64,000 nucleotides of DNA from Rhodoferax sp. OV413 (lineage in GTDB: Bacteria; Pseudomonadota; Gammaproteobacteria; Burkholderiales; Burkholderiaceae_C), in NCBI GenBank assembly GCA_945861785.1, contig CAMAWD010000016.1, forward strand, positions 1 to 64,000. The letters are read 5' to 3'. The notes beneath the pieces are model-generated. The model was not told where the DNA came from, did not search any database, and worked only from the letters and a program-made list of their open reading frames with translations. Shown in pieces: positions 15,792 through 24,631 of this stretch; within the stretch, counting starts at the first letter, position 1; each line of letters begins with the position of its first letter. The position numbers were made by a program, and so were the translations under genes.

Positions 15792-16810
15792 ATGACTGAC
15801 ATGACTACCCTGAAATCTGCGGACGCTCCGCCTGCGATATCCCTTCTGATTGTCTCGGCCACCCGCCTGAGCGAGCAGGCCTTTGTGCGCGGGTCTTTTC
15901 TCGCCCGTAGCCTGTCGCTGCACAGCGACACGGCACAACTGCGGGTGAAGGTGAAGTTCGACAACCGCGAGGGGCTGCCGGCGATTTACAACCGTGCCAT
16001 CGCCCATGTGCAACCGCAAGACATTGTGCTGTTTTGCCACGATGACCTGGCGCTGGACGACCCCTGGCTGGTGGAGCGGCTGGACGCGGCGCTGGGGCCT
16101 GGGCCGGAGCAGTTCGATATGGTCGGCGTGGCCGGCGCGGTGCGGCCGGTGGCGGCGCACCGGAGTTGGGCCACCGGGCATGTGCAGCCGACGGAACAGG
16201 GCGGCTTGCGGTTCGATCAAAGTGCCTTAGCCGGGCGGATGCGCCACCAGATTGACGGCCGCCTCTGGCAACACGTGTATGGCCCAAGCCCGCAGGCGGT
16301 GGAGTTGCTCGACGGGGTGTTTTTGGCAATGCGCGGGCACACGCTGCTGGATGCCGGACTGCGCTTTGACGAGCGTTTTGATTTTCATTTTTACGATCTG
16401 GATTTTTGCCGTCAGGCCCGCGCGCGCGGTTTGCGTCTGGGTGTGGCGCCGATTGGGGTGACGCACGGCAGCATCGGCGATGACGCTTCGCCGGCGTGGC
16501 TTGCGGCGCTGGCGGTGTACCGGGACAAGTGGCCTTTGCCGTTTGGGGTGAGAGATGACGCGGTACCCGCTACAGGGCATGCCATCTCACCAGCGCCGAC
16601 TTCTGCTGATGCCGATACTGAGCCTGCTGCTTCTGAGACAGCTGTTCCCGAAGCAGCGGCACTGGCCTTCAATGCCGCCAATGCAGCGTTTCGCGAGGAG
16701 CGCTGGCAGGCGGCGCTGGAGGCCTACGCGGCCGCCGCAGCCGCCACCCCGGCGCTGGCCGATGCCCATCTCGGCCGGGCACGCTGTCTGGTCAGGCAGA
16801 GGGCCAGCTC
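15792..16810 (+). pseudogene. Glycosyltransferase-2-like domain plus first TPRs, frameshifted from the GT41 part
   Basis: From ATG 15792 the first ~250 residues form a nucleotide-sugar transferase-like domain: ISLLIVSATRL, KFDNREGLPAIYNRAI, DIVLFCHDDLAL, a DGVFLAMRG block and FYDLDFCRQARARGL. This pattern suits the StrF-type GT2 family. After an alanine-rich linker TPR-like sequence begins (NAANAAFREERWQAALEAY), then near 16790-16800 the frame is lost and the homologous reading continues in the next frame at 16811. The remainder of this frame, to 16985, is out of register. The original gene was probably one GT2-TPR-GT41 protein. Confidence 0.65.
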
Positions 16811-18970
16811 ATGGCGGCACGCGCGGCCTTTGCCGACTTGTTGCGGCTGCTACCCACCCACTACAGCGGCTGGCTGGAAACCGGCCACCTGTGCCGGCAA
16901 ATGGGCGCGATGGACCAGGCCGATGCGGCGTATCGCCGCGCCATCGCTGCCGAGCCGGCGCGCTACGAGGCCTGGCTGGGCTTGATGCGCACACTGGAAA
17001 TGCAGGGCAATTTTGAGGAAGGCGAGGCATGCCTGCAACAGGCCACCGTCGCAGCAGCCGCGACGACCAGCAATGGTCCGCAGACCTTGCGCGAGGCCTG
17101 GCACCGCGCTGGCCAATACCGGCTGGAGCAAGGCGACCTGGCACGCGCGCTGCCGGCGCTGCGCCAGGCGCGCCACTTTGCCCTGCAAGACCCGGATGCC
17201 GCCCGCGGGCGCGATGAAGCGGCGGAAGTGCTGATTGATATTGGCGAGCTGTTGTTGCGTGACAACCAGCGCGAGCGGGCGATGGCGCTGCTGACCGAGG
17301 CGAGCACCGCCACGCGCGAGGCCACGCTGGCACGTTTGTCGCAAACCGCCTTCCGCTTCAATCTGTGGCAGGAGGCGATTGCGATTCTGCGACGCAATCT
17401 GGCGCTGCATCCGCAAAGCCCCTGGGCGCACTGGAACCTGGCGCATCTGCTGGCGGAATGCTGGCAGATGGGCGAGGCCCAGACGCTGTTGCAGCAGGCC
17501 GAGGCGCTGGCCTCCATGCCCAAGGCGCAGATTCTGCGCGCCACCGTGGCGAGCCGCCTGGGCGAGGCCGACAAGGCGCTGGCGATTTACCAGCGCTACC
17601 ACGCCGAGCATCCGGACGATGTGGGCATTGCCTCGAGCATTGCCATGTGTGCGCTGTACAGCGATGCCTTGAGCCCGCAAGAGGTGGCACACATCCACCG
17701 TGAGAATTTTTCCGCGCTGGGCGTTGGCGCGCGCAGCCGGGAGAGTTTTGTGCGGCCGCCGATGCGAGATGGCGATGGCGATGGCGATGGCAAAAAGGAA
17801 GGCATGGCGGTCGCTTCTGCGCGGCGCTTGCGCGTGGGGTTGGTGACGGCGGATTTCCATTTCCAGCACCCGGTCAATATTTTCATGCAGCCGGTGCTGC
17901 GCGAGCTGGACCACTCGCGCATCGAGCTCAGCGTTTATTTCACCGGCATTTCCAGCGACGCCCAGACCTTGCTGGCCAAGAGCCGCGCCGAGCACTGGGT
18001 GGAGGCGACTGCCTTGAACGACAGCCAGTTGGCGCGGCGCATCGACGAGGATGCCATTGATGTGCTGATGGATTTGTCGGGACATACCGGGCACAACCGC
18101 ATGCGCTTGTTCGCGCAGCGCGCGGCGCCGGTACAGATGACCTATCTGGGTTACCCTGGTTCGACCGGGGTGCCGAACATGGACTGGTTGCTGGGCGATG
18201 CGGTGGTGACTCCCGTGGCGACACCCGGGGTTACGCCCGATGGCAGCGACGATCTTTACAGCGAGAAGGTCTGGCGCCTGCCCGGCACGGTGTTTTGCTA
18301 CGCGCCCGAGGAGGATTACCCCTATCCGACCTTCACCCCGGCGCAGGCCAAACGACCGCTGACCTTCGGCAGTTTCAACAACGTGCCCAAGCTGACGCCA
18401 CACACCCTGCGCCTGTGGGCACGCATTCTGGCCGCGCTGCCCGAATCACGACTGCTGCTCAAGGCGCCGAGTTTTTCCGACCCGGCGGCCATCGCGGCAT
18501 TCAGCGCGCGCCTGTCCGCCGAGGGTATTGCCCCGCAGCGCGTGGAGTTTCGCGGCCCGGTGGGGCTGGCCGAGATGATGGCCGAGTATGCCGATGTGGA
18601 CATCGCCCTCGACCCCGTGCCCTACAACGGCGGCACTACCAGCTTGCAGGCGCTGTGGATGGGCGCGCCCGTGGTGGTGAAAGCCGGCGGCCATTTTGTC
18701 TCGCGCATGGGGGCCTCGTTCATGACAGCGGCCGGGCTGACCGATTGGGTGGCGAACGACGACGATGCCTATGTCGCCATTGCGGTTGCCAAAGGACAGG
18801 ATCGCAAGGACCTGCTCCAGCTCAAGCGCACGCTGCGCGAGCGACTGTTAACGTACCCCGCCTGGGATGTGACAGCCCATACGCGTGCGATGGAGGCAGC
18901 CTGGTTGGGATGTTTTTATTTTTACAGGAAGTTTATTCTTCGAGCACCTTCCGCCGTCGCAGCTGCATGA
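16811..18970 (+). CDS. TPR-repeat O-GlcNAc-transferase-like protein (GT41)
   Basis: A 719-residue protein. Residues 1-300 are TPR repeats; from about 335 on is the Glyco_transf_41 catalytic domain: RVGLVTADFHFQHPVNIF, LMDLSGHTGHNRM, APVQMTYLGYPGSTGVPNMD, TFGSFNNVPKLTP and ALDPVPYNGGTTSLQALWMG. These are the donor-binding and catalytic blocks of bacterial SPINDLY/OGT-like enzymes, which glycosylate proteins such as flagellins or adhesins in the cytoplasm. ATG 16811 permits independent translation, but the TPR array really begins in the previous frame. A (GATGGC)4 repeat encodes a DGDG linker before the catalytic domain. Confidence 0.75.
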   Translation: MAARAAFADLLRLLPTHYSGWLETGHLCRQMGAMDQADAAYRRAIAAEPARYEAWLGLMRTLEMQGNFEEGEACLQQATVAAAATTSNGPQTLREAWHRAGQYRLEQGDLARALPALRQARHFALQDPDAARGRDEAAEVLIDIGELLLRDNQRERAMALLTEASTATREATLARLSQTAFRFNLWQEAIAILRRNLALHPQSPWAHWNLAHLLAECWQMGEAQTLLQQAEALASMPKAQILRATVASRLGEADKALAIYQRYHAEHPDDVGIASSIAMCALYSDALSPQEVAHIHRENFSALGVGARSRESFVRPPMRDGDGDGDGKKEGMAVASARRLRVGLVTADFHFQHPVNIFMQPVLRELDHSRIELSVYFTGISSDAQTLLAKSRAEHWVEATALNDSQLARRIDEDAIDVLMDLSGHTGHNRMRLFAQRAAPVQMTYLGYPGSTGVPNMDWLLGDAVVTPVATPGVTPDGSDDLYSEKVWRLPGTVFCYAPEEDYPYPTFTPAQAKRPLTFGSFNNVPKLTPHTLRLWARILAALPESRLLLKAPSFSDPAAIAAFSARLSAEGIAPQRVEFRGPVGLAEMMAEYADVDIALDPVPYNGGTTSLQALWMGAPVVVKAGGHFVSRMGASFMTAAGLTDWVANDDDAYVAIAVAKGQDRKDLLQLKRTLRERLLTYPAWDVTAHTRAMEAAWLGCFYFYRKFILRAPSAVAAA
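17768..17791 (+). repeat. GATGGC tandem repeat, four copies
   Basis: Four perfect copies of the hexamer encode an Asp-Gly run in the linker between the TPRs and the GT41 domain. The unit is a multiple of three, so copy-number change would alter linker length without breaking the frame. Confidence 0.8.
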
Positions 18971-19053
18971 CGCGGCGAAGGCTCTGGCCGCGCTTACGCT
19001 TTGACTCCAGTCTGCAACAGCCCGATCGTGCCGCGTCCCGCTTTTGGCGCGGG

Positions 19054-19473
19054 TTATGGAAGCCAAGGATTGAGCAATGGCACTCCACTCGCCTCAAAAT
19101 TGGCCAGGTTGCGCGTCACCACCGTCATGCCGTGAACGAGCGCAGTCGCGGCGATCATCGCGTCGCGCTCGCTCAGTCTGTCTGGCACGTGCAGCCGAGC
19201 GCATTGAAGCGCCACAGCCGCATCGACCGCCACTACCCGTCCGGCGAACGCCGGAAGAACGTGACCATCCAGCCACGTGCGAATGATCATGCCCTGCGCC
19301 GCGTCTCGCCGCTCGAGTTGGAGGACGCCCATCTCGAGTTCGAGCAACGTTATTGAGGACACGTACAAGCTGCCGGCTGGTATGCGGGCCGCCCACGCAG
19401 TTACAGAAGGGCGGGCCTTACCGGACTTGGCCTTGCGAAGCTCCGAAACGACATTCGTGACGAGCAAGAACAT
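19054..19473 (-). CDS. PIN-domain toxin, FitB-like, with the first catalytic aspartate replaced
   Basis: A 139-residue PIN protein closely resembling FitB/VapC: FLLVTNVVSELRKAK at the start, SSITLLELEMGVL, DRLSERDAMIAATALVHGM and TRNLANFEASGVPLLNPW. The family start is FLLDTNVVSELRK, but here the codon is GTC (Val) instead of GAC (Asp), removing the first metal-binding residue. The other acidic residues remain. The toxin is therefore probably inactive, though still able to bind its antitoxin. Its start codon overlaps the antitoxin stop (TGATG). Confidence 0.8.
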   Translation of the reverse strand: MFLLVTNVVSELRKAKSGKARPSVTAWAARIPAGSLYVSSITLLELEMGVLQLERRDAAQGMIIRTWLDGHVLPAFAGRVVAVDAAVALQCARLHVPDRLSERDAMIAATALVHGMTVVTRNLANFEASGVPLLNPWLP

Positions 19474-19727
19474 CAGGCCAGATCCACCGGTTTCGCGAGC
19501 TTGCGAACACGCGGTGCGGCGAACCTTACCGCTTCAGCGCCTGGTGACGCCAACAAATCGATGATGCTTGCGGCTGGCGCAGCCAGGGCCTGGTAATAAT
19601 CAATGCTCAACAGCACATGGGCCGGTCTGCCTCGATCGGTAATGAACACCGGCCCGACCTTGGCGGCCTTCTTGGCCTTGCTTGTATCCTGATTGAACTC
19701 GCGGCTAGACAGTGTTGTCATGGTCAT
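19473..19727 (-). CDS. Phd/YefM-family antitoxin
   Basis: An 84-residue protein, TTLSSREFNQDTSKAKKAA then PVFITDRGRPAHVLLSI, the standard Phd N-terminal domain. A strong GGAGGTG lies just upstream of the ATG, and the stop overlaps the PIN toxin start. It probably still autoregulates the pair although the toxin looks disabled. Confidence 0.8.
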   Translation of the reverse strand: MTMTTLSSREFNQDTSKAKKAAKVGPVFITDRGRPAHVLLSIDYYQALAAPAASIIDLLASPGAEAVRFAAPRVRKLAKPVDLA

Positions 19728-19892
19728 GGGGCACCTCCATGCACGATTGTAGTAACGTGACTATATGCCGCCGTGGTTGTCAAATTTGCCACTGCAGTTG
19801 AAAACGCTTGTCCACGGCCGCGCGATCGGCGCCTCTCGCGCAAGAGTAGCGCGGCGGTGGGTAAACCGCCTGGCTCGATGTCTGCGGGAAAT

Positions 19893-19913
19893 GCTGTCAG
19901 CAGTGCTGACAGC
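19893..19913. repeat. 21-base palindrome in a gene-free stretch
   Basis: GCTGTCAGCA, a central G, TGCTGACAGC is a perfect inverted repeat. The whole stretch 19728-20373 contains no gene I recognise; scattered frames look like shadows. The palindrome has no T run, so it is more likely a protein-binding site or element end than a terminator. Confidence 0.5.
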
Positions 19914-20373
19914 CCCGGAGCAATCTGATTGCATGCGCCCACACTGCCCCAACCGGCATCACAGCCGGTCCCGAGGGCCAACTGCGCCATCGATCTGGCC
20001 CCTCCAGACCGAAGCGGCGCCAGCCAGTAGTGACGACGCGAAAATTGCCCCAGGCGACAACGACTTACGACGGCTGCCGCAATTGACAGCCCCAAGTGAC
20101 GGGCTCACCGCGCGTAAAAAAAGCAGACCGTGCAACGCGATCCCCACCCGCCCGCTCCCCGCGGGCCATGTCAGCCGAAGCGTAATCTGGCGCACCCAGA
20201 GCCATGGGATCGATGGCCCAACCCGATGAACCGACTTGCAGCAGCAAGCGCCATCGGTGCCAATGCCGCGTGCCGCAGCGGCAATCAGAAAGACCTCGGC
20301 ACAAGACGGGAGTGGTGTCCCATGTCCTTTGCAGTTCCCGCAGCGCTTTGGCGGTCGGGACGGACAGAAACAC

Positions 20374-20628
20374 TGATGGGGCAGACCTACCTGGCTGACC
20401 CCAACACTGACAGGGACGAAGCGCGCACCCTGCGGCCACTGCAGGCGGCGGCCATCACTTACCGCATCGCCTTCGGCTAAGCGCGCCGGGCAGAAGGTCT
20501 TGACCTTGCGGGGCGCGATGGCGCGCGAGGGCATGGCGCGCGAGCTCCTGTGTTCCGACATCGACGGGTTTAGTCTGCACGCGGCCGTGCGGGTCGAAGC
20601 ACACGAGCGCAAGCGGCTGGAGCATTGA
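20374..20628 (+). mobile_element. IS91-family transposase fragment, copy A
   Basis: Reading GQTYLADPNTDRDEARTLR and AAITYRIAFG ends in a stop. One base further the homologous frame resumes as RAGQKVLTLRGAM, ELLCSDIDGFSLHAAVRVEA and HERKRLEH. This is the central part of IS91/ISCR-type Y2 rolling-circle transposases (Y2_Tnp C-terminal region). Copy B at 24632-25425 has the same stop and frameshift at the same place. After ERKRLEH the sequence switches to a regulator fragment. Confidence 0.65.
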
Positions 20629-20758
20629 CATCGACCGTGCGCGGCTGGGCTGGCAAGACACGGTCATCGTGCAGCTCACGCTGGAAAGCCACACCGACGA
20701 AACCCTCTACGAGTTCGGCAAGGTGCTGGCCACGATCCCCGAGGTGCTGGACGCATAG
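20627..20758 (+). pseudogene. Lrp/AsnC-type regulator C-terminal fragment
   Basis: The reading DIDRARLGWQDTVIVQLTLE, then SHTDETLYEFGKVLATIPEV and LDA with a stop, matches the first half of the RAM/AsnC ligand-binding domain of Lrp-family regulators. The HTH domain is missing and the usual end of the domain is cut. It is a small piece spliced between an IS91 fragment and a TumE-like remnant. Confidence 0.55.
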
Positions 20759-21010
20759 CTGGTCTGTGCTTCCTTGATGACGCGATCCACCTCTGCGAAG
20801 AAGTCCTTCAAAAGTCAAAAGCCGATCTGCCGTTTCGAACGCGTAGGGAACGCCTTTGTCGCTCGAAGTCCTGTGACGATGGTCGTAGGGCAGACGCTGC
20901 CCTGCGAACTTGAACTTCTTCGGCGGCTTCACCGCATGTGCGTTGTCGTAACCCAAAACTCGGGTGCCGTACCTGTCGTGCCGCGTCGGGCTTTGCCTGA
21001 TGTCGTGCAA
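20753..21010 (-). pseudogene. TumE-family (DUF6516) toxin remnant, frameshifted
   Basis: The minus strand reads [31 protein letters not shown] and YAFETADRLL. After a frameshift near 20815 it continues in another frame as KDFFAEVDRVIKEAQ. GYDN, DHRHR and a terminal DFFxEVD helix are features of TumE-like toxins. No TumA antitoxin is next to it. The frameshift and lost neighbour suggest a dead module. Confidence 0.5.
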
Positions 21011-21046
21011 CCATCAACCTGTGGCGGATGCAAGGCTATACGAGCG

Positions 21047-21117
21047 TAAGCGGCTCAAGCAGCGAAGTGCAGCCCCGCCTCGCGCGCCCTGCCCTTGGGC
21101 GGCGGTTAAGGGTCCAG
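21047..21117 (-). mobile_element. IS91-family transposase C-terminus, isolated copy
   Basis: The minus strand encodes [16 protein letters not shown] and a stop, the C-terminal end shared by the IS91-type fragments at 24930-25020 and 50113-50165. An in-frame stop (TAA) interrupts just upstream. Only ~70 bases of the element remain here. Confidence 0.55.
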
Positions 21118-21222
21118 GTCTGCGCCGGCAGAAATACTGGGTGCCGGTAGGCCGCGTCGACAACGTCTGGGGTGACCGAAACCTGTCCTGCAGTTGCCCG
21201 CCAATCAGCGACTATTCGTAAA
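21118..21222 (+). pseudogene. Glycine dehydrogenase (GcvP) C-terminal remnant
   Basis: The plus strand reads [20 protein letters not shown] then [10 protein letters not shown] and a stop, which matches the conserved C-terminus of the P-protein of the glycine cleavage system (KYWPPVxRxDNxYGDRNLxCxCPP). No other part of gcvP is present, so only the last ~35 codons were left at a recombination junction. Confidence 0.65.
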
Positions 21223-21247
21223 GAGCCCCGCGGCCCGATATCAGGCC

Positions 21248-23449
21248 TTAACGCCAAGCGGGAAGCGGGGATTTAGGTTCCGGCATCGCTGCCATTTCCC
21301 TCATGATCGCCCTCACCCTGTAGATATTGGCTTCCATGTCGGCCAGACCGGCCCGGTCCTTGTCCAGCGTGTCAGCGGCCAATCCATGGCGCAGAGTCGA
21401 CACGATTGCATAACCATTGGCATAGAAGCCGTCAGGGCTGATCTTGACCGAAATCCCGTAAGGCCATTGATCTCGGCCCCGTACTGTCGCCGGGCCGATC
21501 GATGTAGATGCTTTGGGACCGAAAGGAATTGTCAACTCAAAGCCGACAAACTTGCTCCTGGGCAAGGGGAAAGGCTTGAGGGCCTCGGTATTTCGATAAT
21601 TCAAGCTGAGGCGGTAGTCACCGAACCAATGGTGGCTTGTCAGTCTGACGCCGCGGTCCCAGTTGTAGAACTGACCCGCTTGGGCTTCCAGAAACCACTG
21701 ACCTTCGATCATGCTGTAGCGTGCCGAAGCCAAGCCGGTCTTGTGAATGATGGTGTCCAGGGTGAAGCCCCGGGTATTGTCGCCCTGGTAATAGCCACTG
21801 ATGCTGCTCAGTCGCAGGCGACCTCCCGGGCTAAGCCAAGCCAGATCGATTTGCCCCCCATGATCGCTATGCTGAACATAGCCGACACTGGCCTGCGCCC
21901 AGATGCCGAGCGGCAGTTGCCGCTGGTACGACAAATGGCTGCTCTCGACACGATTGCGGATGCGCTGGTCGCCAAAGATGGCCTGTTTCTGGAAATCAGC
22001 GGTCTGCGAAAAAGGCGGGGCCGTTGCCTGACCTTGCCATAACAGGCCTTTTGCCAGCGGCAATTCCCAGCCCAGGTCAAGTCCGAGTGAATAGTCATAC
22101 AAGCCATATTCGGTGCCAACGCGCTGGCTCAATGCCAGACCGACCTCGAGCTGAGGCCTGATGGCTTCCCAGAATGCTTTGGGTGCAATCAGCCAGCCTT
22201 GTTTCGGTGCCCGCGCCTCCCGGCCATCAGCCAGCGTCAGCGCCTGGTAGCCATCGCACCAGGAAGCTCCGGAAAGGAATTCTTCGAGGCAATAACTATT
22301 GGTTTTGACGGTCAAAACCGGGTCCTGCAGATAAGTCAAGGCCAGTCGCAGGCTTTCATCGGGCAGCGTCACCTGGCGCCAGCTAGCCAATGCCACGCCC
22401 AAGGCATCAAGCCGGTTCTTTCGCCAGGCCAGCGGTTCAGCTTGTACAACCCAGCCGCTCTCATGGTCAAAGCCAATGGAAATTGATGAGAAACCCTGTT
22501 TCTTCAATTGGGACGCCAACTGCTCGGCCCGGATTTCGGCACTCTTGGGGCTTGCCAAGTCTTGTTGCAACGCTCGTGCAACTGCAGCCGGTTGCGCCGG
22601 CGCCAAGGGCTGCGCCTCGACCGGCGCAGCGGTCTTGATGACTGTTGGAGATGAAGCTGAATAATTCAAGGCCGAAACCGGAGCCGCGACGACGGACTTG
22701 CCGCTGCCGCTGACCCTGGCCTGGCGGTCAAAGTAATAAACCAGGCCGCCACTGAGCTGCCAAGCCTGTTGATCACTGCGGTGCGTGAGTTTGCGGCTGG
22801 CAGAAGCCTCGAAATCAAGACTCGTTGTGAGCGGCAAGGCATAACGCGCCCCGCCCCGCCATTCACGGCCATCATAGTCAGCCAGCAATTTCCAGCGCTC
22901 GCTCAGCAGCAGTTGCCCGCTGCCAAAGACGCCATTCAACGGCGTAGCCGAGTAGGCTGCACCCCCTTTGGCATAGCCCAGGCTCAGGTCCAAGGCGCCA
23001 AAGCTGCTGGTCGCGACGCCGTAGTAGCTCTTGAACAACGCAGCCAAGCCGCCAAAGTCGATGGCACCGAAAGCAATTCTCGTATTGACAGGCAAGCGCA
23101 AAGGCAACTGGTATTTCGCACTCACCGACAAATCACGCGTACTCGATGGACATGGCGGGATCCAAGAATTGCATTGCAGGTCACCCTCGAATGCCAGTCT
23201 CGACACCAGTTCCAGGCCAGGCAACAGGCCGAAGCCGGCATTGATCGACCCGAAGGCTCCGACACCTGGATGACTGCGGGTCCAATCCGGATTATTGTTA
23301 GTCAGCGCTGCAGCCGCAGCCCCGAAGGGCACCACATCGGCATTCGGGGTGTTGATGGCGCTGGTGAATCCGCCGGGGGCCAGTTGCGCTGCGGCTGGCA
23401 TGGCAAAGACTGCAGCAACCCAGAGCGGCCAGAAAGCTTGCTTAGGCAT
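21248..23449 (-). CDS. YjbH-domain outer-membrane protein
   Basis: A 733-residue exported protein. The N-terminus PKQAFWPLWVAAVFAMPAAA is a signal peptide. The mature part is rich in aromatic beta-strand repeats (YYFDRQARVSGSG, LSLNYRNTE, a C-terminal FVGFELTIPFGPK), and a helical segment lies in the middle (residues 290-350). This fits YjbH-like exopolysaccharide-associated outer-membrane beta-barrel proteins. ATG 23449 gives a standard signal peptide; a TTG five codons upstream is less likely. It is downstream of the lipoprotein gene in the same direction, with a terminator between, so the two may share regulation only by read-through. Confidence 0.7.
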   Translation of the reverse strand: MPKQAFWPLWVAAVFAMPAAAQLAPGGFTSAINTPNADVVPFGAAAAALTNNNPDWTRSHPGVGAFGSINAGFGLLPGLELVSRLAFEGDLQCNSWIPPCPSSTRDLSVSAKYQLPLRLPVNTRIAFGAIDFGGLAALFKSYYGVATSSFGALDLSLGYAKGGAAYSATPLNGVFGSGQLLLSERWKLLADYDGREWRGGARYALPLTTSLDFEASASRKLTHRSDQQAWQLSGGLVYYFDRQARVSGSGKSVVAAPVSALNYSASSPTVIKTAAPVEAQPLAPAQPAAVARALQQDLASPKSAEIRAEQLASQLKKQGFSSISIGFDHESGWVVQAEPLAWRKNRLDALGVALASWRQVTLPDESLRLALTYLQDPVLTVKTNSYCLEEFLSGASWCDGYQALTLADGREARAPKQGWLIAPKAFWEAIRPQLEVGLALSQRVGTEYGLYDYSLGLDLGWELPLAKGLLWQGQATAPPFSQTADFQKQAIFGDQRIRNRVESSHLSYQRQLPLGIWAQASVGYVQHSDHGGQIDLAWLSPGGRLRLSSISGYYQGDNTRGFTLDTIIHKTGLASARYSMIEGQWFLEAQAGQFYNWDRGVRLTSHHWFGDYRLSLNYRNTEALKPFPLPRSKFVGFELTIPFGPKASTSIGPATVRGRDQWPYGISVKISPDGFYANGYAIVSTLRHGLAADTLDKDRAGLADMEANIYRVRAIMREMAAMPEPKSPLPAWR

Positions 23450-23490
23450 GGAAAATAAGTTCAAGTAATTTCCGGAGAGAAAAGCAAAAA

Positions 23491-23517
23491 AACGGAGGCC
23501 TGGCCTCCGTTTTTTGG
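23491..23517 (-). terminator. Strong Rho-independent terminator between the lipoprotein and YjbH genes
   Basis: AACGGAGGCC and GGCCTCCGTT are complementary around a single central base, with T runs on both strands (GTTTTTTGG on plus, GTTTTTTTGC on minus). It lies just after the minus-strand lipoprotein gene and just before the yjbH start, so it should end the lipoprotein transcript. Confidence 0.8.
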
Positions 23518-23546
23518 TGACGCGTTAGCGTCAAGTCAGCGAAGAC

Positions 23547-24272
23547 TCAACCGCCACCAGTTCCGCCAGTTCCGCCTGTTGGCGTACCCGGGTTCGTCGG
23601 CACTGCGGCATCAACGGCTGCAACAGCAGCATCTTGCAGCGCTGAAGAAGCGGCACCGGTTGCTGTCACGGCACCAATGACCAACAAGTTATCCAATGCC
23701 ACGTCGGCAGCGCTGCCTATCACGAATCCGCCTGCCACCAAATCGGTACCGGCCGCAATCGGAGGCAAGTTTTGGGCAGCCAAGGCTGCGTTCACCACAA
23801 CGAGCACAGCAGCTTGTGCGGCGGCAACGTCACTGGTTGTCGGCGCATAAGCCGGCAACAACAAACTTTGCAAGTCAGGTGCATTCTTGCCAGCCAACAG
23901 CCCTTGCACCAGAAGATTGGTGATCGGATTGATGTTCACAGTGCCTTCGGCCAATGCAATCGAAGTCAATGTTGTCACGACAGTGCCAACAGTTCTGACA
24001 GCGGAGACTATGCAAGGTGGCTTGCCATTCGCCGCTGTGACGACGTAAGCACCATTCGCATCAGTCGTGCTGGTTGTCACGACACTTGCGGTGCCTGAAA
24101 TGGGTAGGCAAGTCGCGGTCACAGTCGCATTGGCCATCGCCGCACCAGTTGCTGCAACGCCCTTCAAAACGGCGCCTGAAACGCTGCTGCCGCTGCCGCC
24201 ACCGCAAGCAACCAAGCTCGCTGCGAAGGCAAGCGCCAGAATATTTCGACTGAACTTGTTAGAAATTGTCAT
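23547..24272 (-). CDS. Secreted lipoprotein with Ala/Thr/Val-rich domain
   Basis: A 241-residue protein. ILALAFAASLVACGGGSGSS is a lipoprotein signal with the lipobox LVAC. The segment after it (VSGAVLKGVAATGAAMANAT) looks like a carboxypeptidase-regulatory Ig-like domain, then comes an Ala-rich helical region and a Gly/Thr-rich end (TPTGGTGGTGGG). ATG 24272 begins right before the signal peptide; upstream codons do not fit one. It precedes the YjbH-like gene and may work with it at the outer membrane. Specific role unknown. Confidence 0.65.
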   Translation of the reverse strand: MTISNKFSRNILALAFAASLVACGGGSGSSVSGAVLKGVAATGAAMANATVTATCLPISGTASVVTTSTTDANGAYVVTAANGKPPCIVSAVRTVGTVVTTLTSIALAEGTVNINPITNLLVQGLLAGKNAPDLQSLLLPAYAPTTSDVAAAQAAVLVVVNAALAAQNLPPIAAGTDLVAGGFVIGSAADVALDNLLVIGAVTATGAASSALQDAAVAAVDAAVPTNPGTPTGGTGGTGGG

Positions 24273-24631
24273 GACTTGTCTTTCAATAAAAAACCAAAAA
24301 TAGCGGCAACTGCTTAGTTCCACCACCCCACATGTCCGCTCGGCATTTCTCGCATCGCCATTGACCTGACTGTCAGGCCAACAGAGACAAGACCCATCTA
24401 GGAAAGTACCGAGCACTGGCGACCTACGAACATCGCCCAACTCCCACAACTTGATCATCACACCAAGACCTGCGCAAAATCGTTGTGCAACGATACATCG
24501 AAATTCAGCAAGTCGGAAGCCTAATTGCTCCATCATTCAAAAAAAAATTCAAAATTTCAATAATTTCCATTGCCAATACCAGCAAGATGCCTGATCGCCC
24601 ATCTGCGTCGATCACACATGCACCGGAGGGA
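24273..24631. other. Gene-free stretch upstream of the lipoprotein gene
   Basis: No open frame with family resemblance. It should hold the promoter of the lipoprotein gene on the minus strand; no clear -10/-35 stood out. At 24632 the terminal sequence of an IS91-like element begins. Confidence 0.4.

Noticed and set aside
16790-16811. Programmed ribosomal frameshift in the glycosyltransferase
   Set aside because: No slippery heptamer or downstream structure is evident; mutation or sequence error is simpler.
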